From contig JAFYHU010000029.1 of the NCBI GenBank assembly GCA_017538965.1, positions 100,454 through 164,453 of the forward strand: DNA of 64,000 nt. The letters are read 5' to 3'. A program made the translations under genes and the position numbers. Below are positions 50,551 through 60,493 of the stretch, piece after piece (within the stretch, counting starts at the first letter, position 1; each line of letters opens with the position of its first letter). The notes below the pieces were generated by a model. The model searched no databases. It worked only from the letters and a program-made list of their open reading frames with translations, and was not told the origin of the DNA. Source of the stretch: Oscillospiraceae bacterium. Lineage in GTDB: Bacteria > Bacillota > Clostridia > Oscillospirales > Oscillospiraceae.

Positions 50551-52020
50551 ATGAAAACTGCAAACGGAATCAATCTGACCATGCTTTGCGATTTCTACGA
50601 ACTCACTATGGGAAACGGCTATTTCCTGAGCGACCGGAGAGACATGATCTCCTATTTCGATGTCTTTTTCCGCAACATACCAGACGGCGGCGGTTTTGCC
50701 GTTGCGGCCGGCCTGGAGCAGATTGTCGACTATGTACAGAACCTGCATTTTGACGATGACGACATTGCCTATCTTCGTTCACGCGGGATCTTCGACGAGG
50801 GATTTCTCGAATATCTGAAGAATTTCCGCTTCCATGGCGATATCTGGGCAATCCCCGAAGGTACCCCGATTTTCCCGGGTGAGCCCGTCATCACCGTGCG
50901 TGCGCCCGCCATCGAGGCGCAGCTGCTTGAAACCTATATGCTGCTGGAATTCAACCACCAGAGCCTGATTGCCACCAAGGCCAACCGCATCTGCCGTGCT
51001 GCCGAGGGGCGCACGGTGCTCGAATTCGGCTCGCGCCGTGCGCAGGGCATCGCCGGAGCGGTGACCGGTGCGCGCGCCGCGTATATCGGAGGCTGTGCCG
51101 GAACGGCATGTACGGTTTCCGATCAGATCTACGGCGTCCCCGCAGCGGGCACCATGGCGCATTCCTGGGTTCAGATGTTTGACAGCGAACTGGAGGCGTT
51201 TGAGCACTATTGCAGGACCTATCCGAACAATGCCGTGCTCCTTGTGGACACCTACGACAGCATGCGTTCGGGCGTTCCGAACGCGATCCGGGCCTTCAAC
51301 AGCATCCTGAAACCGCTCGGCATTACCAAATGCGGCATTCGCCTTGACTCCGGCGATATGGCCTACCTGACAAAAAAGGCGAGAAAGATGCTGGATGAAG
51401 CGGGCTGGACCGAGTGTAAGATCACGGTCTCGAACTCTCTGGATGAACGTCTGATCCGCGACCTGATCCGTCAGGGAGCCCGGATCGATTCCTTCGGTGT
51501 CGGCGAGCGCCTGATCACCTCCAAGAGCGATCCGGTCTTCGGCGGCGTCTATAAACTCTGCGCCGTGGAAAAAGAGGACGGAACCCGGATCCCGAAGATC
51601 AAGATTTCGGAAAACGTCGGCAAGATTACCAATCCCGATTTCAAGAAGCTGTACCGTTTCTACGACCGGGAAACCGGCAAGGCCGAGGCCGATTATATCT
51701 GTCTGCGGGAGGAGATCGTCGAAGACAGCCAGCCTCTCACGATCTGCGATCCGATGGCCCGCTGGAAACGGAAAACCATGGAGAACTACACGGCCGTGGA
51801 GCTGCAGGTTCCTGTCTTCCGTGACGGCGTCCTGGTCTATAAGCTCCCGACGCTGCCCGAAATCAAGGCCTACTGCGCCGCTCAGATCGACACGCTCTGG
51901 CCCGAGGTTATGCGTTTTGACAACCCGCACCAGTACTATGTTGACCTGTCTGAAAAGCTGATGGTCATGAAGGACGAGATGCTGCTCTCCTCGGGCAGAA
52001 GGAAAGAGACCGCCGTATGA
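50551..52020 (+). CDS. pncB: Nicotinate phosphoribosyltransferase
   Basis: A 489-residue enzyme of NAD salvage that joins nicotinate to PRPP. MLCDFYELTMGNGYF at the N-terminus binds the substrate. EFGSRRAQGIAGAVTGARA (about 151-169), AGTMAHSWVQMFDSE with the active-site His, VDTYDSMRSGVPNAI and CGIRLDSGDMAYL are all family blocks. The ATG follows GGAGGCCTGAATGCC. It overlaps the downstream GNAT by four bases (ATGA). The divergent NUDIX gene could hydrolyse NAD-type dinucleotides, giving a possible functional link. Confidence 0.95.
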   Translation: MKTANGINLTMLCDFYELTMGNGYFLSDRRDMISYFDVFFRNIPDGGGFAVAAGLEQIVDYVQNLHFDDDDIAYLRSRGIFDEGFLEYLKNFRFHGDIWAIPEGTPIFPGEPVITVRAPAIEAQLLETYMLLEFNHQSLIATKANRICRAAEGRTVLEFGSRRAQGIAGAVTGARAAYIGGCAGTACTVSDQIYGVPAAGTMAHSWVQMFDSELEAFEHYCRTYPNNAVLLVDTYDSMRSGVPNAIRAFNSILKPLGITKCGIRLDSGDMAYLTKKARKMLDEAGWTECKITVSNSLDERLIRDLIRQGARIDSFGVGERLITSKSDPVFGGVYKLCAVEKEDGTRIPKIKISENVGKITNPDFKKLYRFYDRETGKAEADYICLREEIVEDSQPLTICDPMARWKRKTMENYTAVELQVPVFRDGVLVYKLPTLPEIKAYCAAQIDTLWPEVMRFDNPHQYYVDLSEKLMVMKDEMLLSSGRRKETAV

Positions 52021-52502
52021 GCTCCGCTGTTCTGATTCCGGCCTTCGACCGCCGGGAGGAACTGATTCCTCTCTATGAGGAATACGCGGCCATGCTGCTG
52101 GAGACGGATCCGGTCTTTTCCGATTCGCTTGCCCAGCAGAACTATGATGAGGAAATCAGCCGTCTGGAAGAAAAATACGGTCTTCCGAAAGGCCGTATCT
52201 ACCTGCTTCAGGTCGACGGAAAAACAGCAGGCTGCGTCGGTATGAAACCGCTGGATGACAGCCATGCCGAGCTCAAGAGGCTCTTCGTGCGCCCGGAGTT
52301 TCGCGGCAGAAACCTCGGTGAATTTCTGACAAAGCATATTATGGACGATGCGCGCAGCGAGGGCTATCGCTTCCTGCGCCTGGATACGCTGCCGGGGCTG
52401 AAGAGCGCCCTGAAGCTTTACCGACGTCTGGGCTTTTATGAAATCGACGCCTATTACGACTGCCTGGTACCCAAGACGATCTTCATGGAAATCGAACTGT
52501 GA
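52017..52502 (+). CDS. GNAT-family N-acetyltransferase
   Basis: A 161-residue single-domain acetyltransferase with KRLFVRPEFRGRNLGEFLTK (about 82-101), which includes the acetyl-CoA loop RGRNLG, and LKLYRRLGFYEIDAYYD near the C-terminus. It starts in an ATGA overlap with pncB, so the two are cotranslated. The sequence differs from the two GNATs at 2422 and 9461. Substrate unknown. Confidence 0.87.
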   Translation: MSSAVLIPAFDRREELIPLYEEYAAMLLETDPVFSDSLAQQNYDEEISRLEEKYGLPKGRIYLLQVDGKTAGCVGMKPLDDSHAELKRLFVRPEFRGRNLGEFLTKHIMDDARSEGYRFLRLDTLPGLKSALKLYRRLGFYEIDAYYDCLVPKTIFMEIEL

Positions 52503-52539
52503 GATCGGCTTTCCGGGTTCGGGAGGAAAGTGAAAGATC

Positions 52540-54909
52540 ATGGATAACGAAACCAACAATCAGAACCTGATATCGCTGCCGATGGTCGCGCTGCGCGGGA
52601 TCCCGGTGTTTCCGAATATGACGGTCTCGCTCGATCTGGAGCGCGAAGTATCGGTGCAGGCGGCAGGGCTTGCGGCGATGGGGGACCATCTGCTGTTTGT
52701 CTGCATGCAGAAGCATCCGGAAGAGGACAACCCGACCGTTGAGGGAATCCATTCGATCGGCACGGTGTGCCGCGTCAAACAGATGCTCCGTCAGATCCAG
52801 CAGGGATACAGCCGCCTGATCGTCGAAGGCCAGTACCGGGCCGAACTGATAGCTGCAGAGATGAAGGACGGGTATTTTCAGGTGCAGATCCTGCCTCGGC
52901 CGGATCGGAAAGAACGGATCAGCGAAGTGCGGAAGGAAGCGATCATCCGTAACTGTCTGAACGAATTCCATGAATACCTGGACCTTGCGCACGAGGCAAC
53001 GGGTGCTCAGCTGCTGCAGTTTCTGACCCAGCCGAACGAAGACTCGCTGGCCTGGTTCATCGCGCAGAACATCGCGGTCAGCCCGGACGACAAGCAGGAG
53101 GTGCTGGACTGCGACTATCCGAGCAGACGTTTTCTGATTTTGAACAGGATGCTGAAAAACGAGAACCAGGTGCTTCGCATCGAGAAGGAGCTTTCCTCGC
53201 AGGCACAGGAACAGATTATGGAAAACCAGCGCGAGTATTTCCTGCGGGAAGAACTGCGTGCGATCCAGGCGGAGTTGGGGGAAGAGGATCTGGGGGACGA
53301 TTTCTCGGATTACGCCGAGAGAATCGGGAAACTGGCCTGCCCGGACGAAGTCAGGGAAAAGCTGGAAAAAGAACTCGGGCGCCTTCGCAAACAGCCTTTC
53401 GGCTCTTCGGAGGCGGCTGTGCTGCGCAACTATCTTGATATCTGCCTGGATATTCCCTGGGGAGAGAAAACCCGGGAGATCGAAGATCTGAGTCTGGCCC
53501 GGAAAATGCTGGATGAAGATCACTACGGTCTTGAAAAAGTCAAGGAGCGCGTGCTTGAGTATCTGGCGGTTCATATGCTGGCGCCCGACGTGAAAGGCGG
53601 CATGCTGTGCCTCGTGGGGCCTCCGGGAACCGGAAAGACCAGCATCGCGATGAGTGTTGCCCGGGCGACCGGGAGGAAGCTGGTTCGGGTTTCTCTGGGC
53701 GGCATTCATGACGAAGCGGAAATCCGCGGACACCGGAAGACCTATATCGGCTCGATGCCCGGCAGAATCATCAACGGCGTGATTCAGGCGAAGAGCTGCA
53801 ATCCGCTGATGGTTCTGGATGAAATCGACAAGCTGGGCTCCGACTACCGCGGAGACCCCTCCGCGGCGCTGCTGGAAGCCCTGGATCCGGAACAGAACAA
53901 AAGCTTCCGGGATCACTTCCTGGAGATTCCCTTTGACCTGTCCGATGTCTTTTTCATCACCACCGCGAACACAACTTCGACCATCCCGCGCGCCCTGCTG
54001 GACCGTATGGAAGTGATCGAACTGTCCAGCTACACGGATGAGGAAAAGCTGCAGATCGCCAAAACGCATCTGCTGCCGAAGCAGAGAAAGAAACACGGGC
54101 TGAAAACCGGCCAGCTGAAGATCGGCGACGAGACGCTGCGGTGCATTATCAGCGGCTATACGCGGGAATCCGGTGTGCGTCTGCTGGAGCAGGAGCTGGC
54201 TGCCGTCTGCCGCAAGGTTGCAGGCGGAGTTGCCGGCGGAAAGTATAAATCCATGACGGTTACGCCCGGGAAGCTGGAAAAGCTGCTCGGACCGGTGAAG
54301 TTCAAGCCCGATGAAAAGCGAGGGGTTCCTGCGGTCGGTCTGGTCAGAGGCCTGGCCTATACCTCGGTGGGCGGCGAAGTGCTGGATGTCGAGGCGGCGG
54401 CGGTCAGCGGCACCGGCAAGATCGAACTGACCGGCAATCTGGGCGACGTAATGAAGGAATCGGCCATGGCGGCCATCACCTATATCCGAAGCCGCGCGGA
54501 TCTGCTCGGAATTGATCCCGAGTTCTACAAGACCCGGGACCTGCATGTTCACTTTCCGGAGGCTGCCGTACCGAAGGACGGACCTTCTGCAGGCATCACG
54601 ATGTGCATTGCGCTGATTTCGGCGCTGAGCGGCCGGCCCGTGCGGGGGGACATCGCCATGACCGGCGAAATCAGCCTGCGCGGCAGGGTCCTGCCGATCG
54701 GCGGACTGCGGGAGAAGACGATGGCGGCTCTGCGTGCCGGCGTCAAAACCGTGATTATCCCCCGGGAGAACGAGCCGGACCTGGAAGAGATTGATCCGCT
54801 GGTTCGGGAGAAACTGCAGTTTGTGTGTGCGGACCACGTGGACCAGGTGCTTCCGCTGGTCTTTCCGGATGACGGGAAACCGGCGCCGGAGGAGAACGGA
54901 AAGTCATGA
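52540..54909 (+). CDS. lon: ATP-dependent protease Lon
   Basis: A 789-residue AAA+ serine protease that degrades misfolded and regulatory proteins in the cytosol. An N-terminal substrate domain begins at LPMVALRGIPVFPNMTVS. A coiled linker precedes Walker A GPPGTGKT (near 362-369) and Walker B PLMVLDEIDKLG. The C-terminal peptidase has the catalytic Ser in PKDGPSAGITM and the Lys in REKTMAALRAGVKTV, both intact. The GGAGG lies 13-14 bases before the ATG, longer than usual. It overlaps ysxC by ATGA, the usual Firmicutes order. Confidence 0.97.
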   Translation: MDNETNNQNLISLPMVALRGIPVFPNMTVSLDLEREVSVQAAGLAAMGDHLLFVCMQKHPEEDNPTVEGIHSIGTVCRVKQMLRQIQQGYSRLIVEGQYRAELIAAEMKDGYFQVQILPRPDRKERISEVRKEAIIRNCLNEFHEYLDLAHEATGAQLLQFLTQPNEDSLAWFIAQNIAVSPDDKQEVLDCDYPSRRFLILNRMLKNENQVLRIEKELSSQAQEQIMENQREYFLREELRAIQAELGEEDLGDDFSDYAERIGKLACPDEVREKLEKELGRLRKQPFGSSEAAVLRNYLDICLDIPWGEKTREIEDLSLARKMLDEDHYGLEKVKERVLEYLAVHMLAPDVKGGMLCLVGPPGTGKTSIAMSVARATGRKLVRVSLGGIHDEAEIRGHRKTYIGSMPGRIINGVIQAKSCNPLMVLDEIDKLGSDYRGDPSAALLEALDPEQNKSFRDHFLEIPFDLSDVFFITTANTTSTIPRALLDRMEVIELSSYTDEEKLQIAKTHLLPKQRKKHGLKTGQLKIGDETLRCIISGYTRESGVRLLEQELAAVCRKVAGGVAGGKYKSMTVTPGKLEKLLGPVKFKPDEKRGVPAVGLVRGLAYTSVGGEVLDVEAAAVSGTGKIELTGNLGDVMKESAMAAITYIRSRADLLGIDPEFYKTRDLHVHFPEAAVPKDGPSAGITMCIALISALSGRPVRGDIAMTGEISLRGRVLPIGGLREKTMAALRAGVKTVIIPRENEPDLEEIDPLVREKLQFVCADHVDQVLPLVFPDDGKPAPEENGKS

Positions 54910-55496
54910 CGGAGCTGAATTGGAACCGCGCGGAGTTTGTCCGCTCGGCCGCGGCGCCGGGACAGTTTATCCGCAGTACGCAGAAAAAAGTCGCATTTGC
55001 CGGCCGCTCCAATGTCGGCAAATCCTCGGTGATCAACCGCCTTCTGAATCGAAAGCAGTTTGCCCGTGTGGGATCGGAGCCGGGGAAGACGGTGCATGTC
55101 AATTATTTTCTGATTGACGGGAGACTGTATCTGATCGATCTGCCGGGCTACGGCTTTGCCAGAGTGTCTCAGACGGAAAAAGACCGCTGGGCGGGACTGA
55201 TGGAAGCCTTTTTCACCGGAGAAGATTCCTGCGATCTGGGCGTGCTGATCGTGGATGCCCGGCACCGTCCGACCGGGGACGACTGCCGGATGGCGGATTT
55301 TTTCCGCGACAGCGGCAGAGACTTCCTCGTGGTGGCCAATAAGACGGACAAGCTGAAAAAAAGCGAAAGGGAAGCCTGGCTGCGTCTGATCCGTGAGACG
55401 CTGATGCTGACGGAAGAGACTGCGCTGATCCCGTTTTCTGCGGAAAACGGGGAAGGACGCGAGGAGCTTCTCCGCAGTATTCTCGAACGCTTATGA
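54906..55496 (+). CDS. ysxC: Ribosome biogenesis GTPase YsxC/EngB
   Basis: A 196-residue TRAFAC GTPase needed for 50S assembly. G1 GRSNVGKSSVIN is at about 35-46, followed by the G2 region with GKTVHVNYF, G3 DLPGYGFA, G4 NKTDKL (about 143-148) and G5-like SAENGEG. The start overlaps lon (ATGA) and the end overlaps the pseudouridine synthase start. Together lon-ysxC is a conserved pair. Confidence 0.95.
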   Translation: MTELNWNRAEFVRSAAAPGQFIRSTQKKVAFAGRSNVGKSSVINRLLNRKQFARVGSEPGKTVHVNYFLIDGRLYLIDLPGYGFARVSQTEKDRWAGLMEAFFTGEDSCDLGVLIVDARHRPTGDDCRMADFFRDSGRDFLVVANKTDKLKKSEREAWLRLIRETLMLTEETALIPFSAENGEGREELLRSILERL

Positions 55497-56212
55497 TGCG
55501 CCTGGACAGATTGCTGGCGGAAACCAGCGCCCTGACGAGAAGTCAGGCAGCCCGGGCGATCCGTGACGGAAAAGTGACGGTCAACGGGATCCCGGTCCGG
55601 CGGCCGGAACAGAAGGTGAGCGAAGATACAGACAGGATCTGCCTTGAGGGAGAACCTGTCTGTTATCGGCGTTTTCACTATTATCTGCTTGACAAACCGA
55701 CCGGGCTGATCACGGCATCGAAAGACCGGAATGCGGAGACGGTGCTGGATCTGCTGCCGCCGGAGATTCGAAAGCAGGGCATCTTTCCGGTCGGCAGGCT
55801 GGATAAGGACACCAGCGGCCTGCTGCTGCTGACCGATGACGGCGAGTATGCCCACCGTGTGATTTCACCCGGCAGACAGGTCAGCAAGGTGTACCTGGCG
55901 GAAGTGGAAGGGATGCTGAAGCCGGAGACGGCCGACCTGTTTCGAAGCGGGATCACCCTGCGGGACGGCACGGTCTGCCTTCCTGCGGAACTGAAAATTC
56001 TGAGTGAACGTGACTGCCTGGTTACGGTGCAGGAAGGAAAGTATCATCAGGTGCGCAGAATGCTGGCAGCGGCGGGAAATCCGGTTGTCCGCCTCCGCCG
56101 CATCCGGATCGGCGCGCTGACGCTGCCGGAGGATTCAAAGCCGGGAAGCTGGAGAGCGCTGGACGAAGAGGAAAAGGACAAAGTATTCTTTCGTGCAAAT
56201 TGTGCAACCTGA
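55493..56212 (+). CDS. RsuA/RluB-family pseudouridine synthase
   Basis: A 239-residue rRNA pseudouridine synthase. An N-terminal S4 domain (MRLDRLLAETSALTRSQAAR) is followed by the catalytic domain with LDKPTGLITA and GRLDKDTSGLLLLTDDG (about 101-117), whose first Asp is the nucleophile. KYHQVRRMLAAAGNPVVRLRR is the C-terminal family block. The size suggests an RsuA-like 16S enzyme, though RluB-type targets cannot be excluded. Two adjacent ATGs exist; the first overlaps the ysxC stop. Confidence 0.9.
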   Translation: MMRLDRLLAETSALTRSQAARAIRDGKVTVNGIPVRRPEQKVSEDTDRICLEGEPVCYRRFHYYLLDKPTGLITASKDRNAETVLDLLPPEIRKQGIFPVGRLDKDTSGLLLLTDDGEYAHRVISPGRQVSKVYLAEVEGMLKPETADLFRSGITLRDGTVCLPAELKILSERDCLVTVQEGKYHQVRRMLAAAGNPVVRLRRIRIGALTLPEDSKPGSWRALDEEEKDKVFFRANCAT

Positions 56213-56250
56213 TTATTGGAAAAATCGTCAAATTCGTTTTCCAAACAGGG

Positions 56251-56270
56251 GCCGTTTTTGACGGCTTTTT
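56251..56270 (+). terminator. Short terminator after the pseudouridine synthase gene
   Basis: GCCGT (56251-56255) pairs with ACGGC (56261-56265), followed by five T (56266-56270). The stem is only 5 bp, so strength is uncertain. Confidence 0.5.
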
Positions 56271-56313
56271 CAATTGATCTGAAAAAATACACAAAACATC
56301 GCGGCATTTTCTA

Positions 56314-56342
56314 TTGAAAATTACTCAAAAAAGAGGTATAAT
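56314..56342 (+). promoter_or_regulatory. Promoter of the CdaR-type regulator
   Basis: TTGAAA (56314-56319), a 17-base spacer and a perfect TATAAT (56337-56342). The leader to the ATG at 56472 is about 120 bases with no clear structure. Confidence 0.75.
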
Positions 56343-56471
56343 AAAAAACACTCTGTTTGAGGTTCACATCTTCTTTTATCATTTTTGACGAAACAGGTCA
56401 ACCAGATCCACGGCACGGTCCCCGGGGCCGCAAAATCTGAGCCGATCATACGGCGGAATGGAGAATGCCAA

Positions 56472-57566
56472 ATGCCGAGCAGAATTTTCCAGAATGTCAT
56501 TATTCAGATGAAAGACTCAATCGACAGAACCGTAGGGGTTGTCGATGATCAGGGGTATGTGATTGCCTGCAGCGAGCTTGCCGCCATTGGTTCGCGGCTG
56601 GAGGATTTCCGGCTGCATCAGATGGAACCGGGTGTGCACGAACTGATCACTGCGGGAAGGACCTATGTCATGCTTTCCTCCGAGCGCGGTCAGCTCGGGT
56701 ACGCGGCTTTTGTGGAGGGGACGGACAGCATCGCCAAGACGGTATGTGCGATCTCGGCGGTCGCTTTCGACGAAGCGCTCTGCAATTATGAGGAAAAGCA
56801 TAACCGCGCAGCTTTTGTCAAGAACATTATCTCCGACAATATTCTTCCCGGAGACGTCTATGTCCGTGCAAAGGAACTGCATTTTATTACCGATGAGCCG
56901 CGCAGCGTCTTTCTGATCCGGCAGACAGAGAATTCGGACGTCGCGGCGGCCGAACTGATCAACAAGCTGTTTCCGGACCGCCAGCATGACTTTGTGCTGA
57001 ACATCAACGAGAGCGACATTGTCGTGGTCAAGTCGATTCAGCCGGAGACGACGAAGGAAGAAATCCATGCCATCGCTGCCCAGATCGAAAAAGCGCTGTA
57101 TGAGCAGCTGGGCATCCGCTGCGTCATCGGCATCAGCACCGAGGCCCGCCATCTGCGCGAGCTTGCCGACCGCTATAAGGAGGCGCAGGTCGCGATCGAC
57201 GTAGGGCGCGTCTTTGAGAGCGACAAGACAATCATCCATTATGAGAGCCTTGGTCTCGGCCGGATTATCTACCAGCTGCCGACGACCCTGTGCGAAATGT
57301 TCCTGAGCGAAGTGTTCAAGAAGAATCCGATCGAAACCCTCGACGACGATACCCTGGAGACGATCAACCGTTTCTTCGAGAACAATCTTAACGTTTCCGA
57401 AACATCCCGGAAACTTTATGTTCACAGAAATACATTAGTCTACCGTCTGGAAAAAATCAAAAAAATTACCGGGCTTGATCTTCGTGAGTTTGACCACGCC
57501 ATTGTGTTCAAGGTCGCCATGATGGTCAAGCAGTATCTGGATTCGCTCAATACGGCGAGATACTGA
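56472..57566 (+). CDS. CdaR/PucR-type transcriptional regulator
   Basis: A 364-residue cytosolic regulator. The N-terminal ligand domain (about 1-130; DRTVGVVDDQGYVIACSELA) resembles the sugar-diacid recognition domain of CdaR. The middle resembles a GGDEF-like regulatory domain, and the C-terminal PucR-type helix-turn-helix reads TINRFFENNLNVSETSRKLY, HRNTLVYRLEKIKKITG. ATG 56472 has GGAG 8 bases upstream; the open frame further up lacks family sequence. It sits just before ftsE, a linkage seen in other Clostridia, which suggests control of the division/hydrolase genes. The ligand is unknown. Confidence 0.88.
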   Translation: MPSRIFQNVIIQMKDSIDRTVGVVDDQGYVIACSELAAIGSRLEDFRLHQMEPGVHELITAGRTYVMLSSERGQLGYAAFVEGTDSIAKTVCAISAVAFDEALCNYEEKHNRAAFVKNIISDNILPGDVYVRAKELHFITDEPRSVFLIRQTENSDVAAAELINKLFPDRQHDFVLNINESDIVVVKSIQPETTKEEIHAIAAQIEKALYEQLGIRCVIGISTEARHLRELADRYKEAQVAIDVGRVFESDKTIIHYESLGLGRIIYQLPTTLCEMFLSEVFKKNPIETLDDDTLETINRFFENNLNVSETSRKLYVHRNTLVYRLEKIKKITGLDLREFDHAIVFKVAMMVKQYLDSLNTARY

Positions 57567-57633
57567 TGCCCGGAAACCGCGGGATCGTTCCGGCGGACGG
57601 CAAAACCGTTTCGTAAGTACACGGAGGTCATTT

Positions 57634-58326
57634 ATGGTTCAGATGAAGGATGTCACGAAGATCTACGACAGCAGCGGCACCGTCGCGCTGGACGGGATCG
57701 ACCTGACGATAAACGAAGGAGAATTCGTCTTTCTGGTCGGGCCTTCCGGCTCGGGAAAGACCACCCTGATGAAGCTGATCACCGGCGAGATCCGCGGGAC
57801 CGCCGGTGAGATTGTTGTCAATGATTTCAACATGATGAAAATCAGAATGCGGAAGCTGTACAAAGTCCGCAGAACGCTGGGCATCATTTTTCAGGACTTC
57901 CGCCTGATCGAGAACATGACGATCTATGACAACGTCGCTTTCGCCATGCGTGTGGTCGGCGCAAAGGGCAAGAATATCGCCAAGAGAGTTCCCTATGTTC
58001 TGGAGCTCGTCGGTCTGGAAGGACGGGAGATGCGTTTCCCGAATGAGCTTTCGGGCGGCGAACAGCAGCGTGTCGCGATTGCCAGAGCCCTGGTCAACAA
58101 CCCGCGCATGATCGTTGCGGACGAGCCGACCGGCAACCTGGACCCGGTGCGCAGTCTGGAGCTGATGCTGCTGTTTGAGAAGATCAACGAGATGGGCACG
58201 ACGATTCTTGTTGTCACGCACGAAAAGGAACTGGTAAACGCGTTTTCCAAGCGCGTGATTACCATTGACGAAGGCCATGTCGTCAGTGACGACGGAGAAG
58301 AGTATTACAGCTATGAGCTTGAATAA
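57634..58326 (+). CDS. ftsE: Cell division ATP-binding protein FtsE
   Basis: A 230-residue ABC ATPase that, with FtsX, controls peptidoglycan hydrolases at the division site or along the wall. Walker A GPSGSGKT is at 36-43, the signature [15 protein letters not shown] (about 139-153) and Walker [14 protein letters not shown] follow. The ATG has CGGAGG upstream. The 3' end overlaps ftsX by 14 bases. In monoderms FtsEX activates an extracellular hydrolase; the M23 gene downstream is the obvious candidate. Confidence 0.95.
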   Translation: MVQMKDVTKIYDSSGTVALDGIDLTINEGEFVFLVGPSGSGKTTLMKLITGEIRGTAGEIVVNDFNMMKIRMRKLYKVRRTLGIIFQDFRLIENMTIYDNVAFAMRVVGAKGKNIAKRVPYVLELVGLEGREMRFPNELSGGEQQRVAIARALVNNPRMIVADEPTGNLDPVRSLELMLLFEKINEMGTTILVVTHEKELVNAFSKRVITIDEGHVVSDDGEEYYSYELE

Positions 58327-59200
58327 AGGAACTTATCTGATTCGCGAAGGCTTCCGCAGCATCAAGACCCACGGCTTCATGTCCTTCGCTTCGGTGACGA
58401 TCATCACCGCCTGCCTGATCATCATGGGCAGCATCGCGCTTCTGACCCTGAACATCGACAAGCTGATTGCCGATCTGGAGTCGCAGAACGAGATCGTTGC
58501 GTTCGTGGACGAGAACATTGCCGACGAAGAGGCTGCCAGAGCGATCGAGAGCAGCATCCTGGCGGTCGGCAACGTCGAGAGCGCGGAATTCGTCTCTCGT
58601 GAGAGCGCCATGAACAATTTCATGAGCAAGTATGACGATCGTCTGATGGAGGGGATCGACTCGACGGTGTTCCGGCATCGCTATGTGCTGCACCTGACGG
58701 ACATCTCGCAGATGGCCGAGACCAAGAGGGAACTCGAGCAGGTGCCAGGCATCATCAAGGTCAACGCCCAGATCGAGTATGCGGACCGCTTTGTGCGCGT
58801 GCGCAACATCGTCAGTGTCATTTCTCTGGTCTTGACGGCGGTGCTGACCTTTGTCTCCTTCTTCATCATGTCGAATACCATCAAGCTGACTACCTACGGT
58901 CGGCGGGAGGAGATCGCGATCATGAAGATGGTCGGCGCCACGAACGCCTTTATCCGGACACCCTTCGTGATCGAAGGCCTGGTTCTGGGCGTTCTCGGCG
59001 GTCTGCTCGGCTTTTTGCTGGAGTGGCTGCTGTATACGCTGCTCAGCAGCAGCCTGATGGATTCTCTGACCGGGAGCTTTGTGACCCTGGTTCCCTTTAA
59101 AACGGTGATGTTGCCGCTGCTGATTGCATATGTGGGCATCGGCGTGCTGATTGGTGTGTTCGGCGGCAACAACGCGATCCGCAATTATCTGAAGGTGTAA
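58313..59200 (+). CDS. ftsX: Cell division protein FtsX
   Basis: A 295-residue permease-like protein. The first membrane segment is at about 20-45. A large extracytoplasmic loop (about 46-160) with NEIVAFVDENIADEEAARAI is where partner hydrolases dock, and three C-terminal membrane segments follow. TYGRREEIAIMKMVGATNAFIRTPFVIEG is the conserved coupling region, shown here in two blocks (TYGRREEIAIMKMVGAT and FIRTPFVIEG). ATG 58313 gives the usual N-terminus; the ribosome site is weak, so it probably relies on coupling with ftsE. Confidence 0.95.
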   Translation: MSLNKGTYLIREGFRSIKTHGFMSFASVTIITACLIIMGSIALLTLNIDKLIADLESQNEIVAFVDENIADEEAARAIESSILAVGNVESAEFVSRESAMNNFMSKYDDRLMEGIDSTVFRHRYVLHLTDISQMAETKRELEQVPGIIKVNAQIEYADRFVRVRNIVSVISLVLTAVLTFVSFFIMSNTIKLTTYGRREEIAIMKMVGATNAFIRTPFVIEGLVLGVLGGLLGFLLEWLLYTLLSSSLMDSLTGSFVTLVPFKTVMLPLLIAYVGIGVLIGVFGGNNAIRNYLKV

Positions 59201-59204
59201 GACT

Positions 59205-60488
59205 ATGAAGAGAAGAAAGAAACTGATTTCCGTCATCGCGGTGATCATGGCGATTCTGATGGCCCTGTCGCTGGTCGCCAGCGTGATTCCAAGAGCCTTT
59301 GCCGTTTCCCAGAGCGAAATCGATGAGCTGAAACAGAAAAAAGCGGAACTGGCTGAGAAGGTAAAGGAAGCCGAAGAACGCGTCAACGTTCTGAAGGACG
59401 AGCAGGCAAACGTACTGGACCAGAAGACAGCCCTGGAAGAGAAAAACGACGCTGCGAAGGAAGCGCTGCAGGTTGTCGCCGAGGAGATCGCTGCCTATGA
59501 CGAAATTATCGCCGAAAAGACGGAAGAGCTGAACGCGGCTCTCGACCGCGAACAGGTTCAGCTTGACAAGTATCGCACCCGTGTGCGTGCCATGGAAGAG
59601 AGCGGCGGTTACAATATTCTGAACGTCCTGATGAGCTCGGGTGATTTTAATGAATTCCTGACCGCGCTGGACGATATGGAAAAGATCATGAACGCGGACC
59701 GCGATCTGGAGGACCAGTATATCGCCGCGCGCGAAGAGGCCGAGGCGGTCAAGGCCGATTACGAGGCCGTGAAGGCCGACTGCGAGGCCAAGCAGGAAGT
59801 TCTGCGAGAAGAGCAGAAGGGCATCGAAGAAGACATCAAAAAGACTGAAGAAGAGCTGGCGGCTCTGGAAGACCAGCTGGAAGAAGCCATTCAGGCCTAT
59901 GAGGAATTCCATGCGGCCGAGGAACAGGCGGCCCAGCAGATCGCCGCCATGGTTGCCGCATACGAGGAAGAACGGGCTGCAGCCAGGGCTGCCGCACAGA
60001 TCGCTGCCGCACAGCAGGGCGGTTCTGCATCTGGCGAGCTGGGCCTGAATGCCGGCGCTGCAACCGCCACGGGAAGCCTGGCGTGGCCGGCTCCCTTCAG
60101 CACCCGTGTGACCAGCCGTTTCGGCACGCGCTCGGATCCCTTTACCGGTGAGACGCGCTCCCACAGCGGCATCGACATTGACGGCTATGGCAATGAGGGC
60201 GCCTCGGTGACCGCCGCGGACGGCGGCACTGTCATCACGGCCAGCTATTCGGACGGATACGGCAACTATGTCATCATTGACCACGGAAACGGCATGCAGA
60301 CCCTGTATGCGCATATGTCAGGCATCGCGGTATCCCAGGGCTCGACCGTCTCGCAGGGCCAGACGATCGGCTATGTCGGTTCCACGGGCCGCGCAACCGG
60401 CACTCACCTGCATTTCGAAGTCTTCGTCAACGGCGGCCGGACAGATCCGGCAGGCTATTTCGGCGGACTGAGCTATTACAACTGCTGA
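59205..60488 (+). CDS. Murein hydrolase activator/M23 peptidase (EnvC-like)
   Basis: A 427-residue secreted protein. A signal peptide (about 1-28, ending AFA) is followed by a long coiled coil (about 30-265) rich in Glu, Lys and Ala with a short break near 135-155. An Ala-rich linker leads to a C-terminal LytM/M23 domain. The latter keeps the zinc ligands: HSGIDIDGYG (His-x3-Asp) and THLHFEVFVNG (HxH). It should therefore be an active endopeptidase, unlike E. coli EnvC. The coiled coil is the likely contact for FtsX. It starts 4 bases after the ftsX stop. Confidence 0.92.
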   Translation: MKRRKKLISVIAVIMAILMALSLVASVIPRAFAVSQSEIDELKQKKAELAEKVKEAEERVNVLKDEQANVLDQKTALEEKNDAAKEALQVVAEEIAAYDEIIAEKTEELNAALDREQVQLDKYRTRVRAMEESGGYNILNVLMSSGDFNEFLTALDDMEKIMNADRDLEDQYIAAREEAEAVKADYEAVKADCEAKQEVLREEQKGIEEDIKKTEEELAALEDQLEEAIQAYEEFHAAEEQAAQQIAAMVAAYEEERAAARAAAQIAAAQQGGSASGELGLNAGAATATGSLAWPAPFSTRVTSRFGTRSDPFTGETRSHSGIDIDGYGNEGASVTAADGGTVITASYSDGYGNYVIIDHGNGMQTLYAHMSGIAVSQGSTVSQGQTIGYVGSTGRATGTHLHFEVFVNGGRTDPAGYFGGLSYYNC

Positions 60489-60493
60489 ATACC

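Noticed and set aside
52483-54837. 784-codon minus-strand open frame opposite lon
   Set aside because: Shadow of lon with no start context or motifs.
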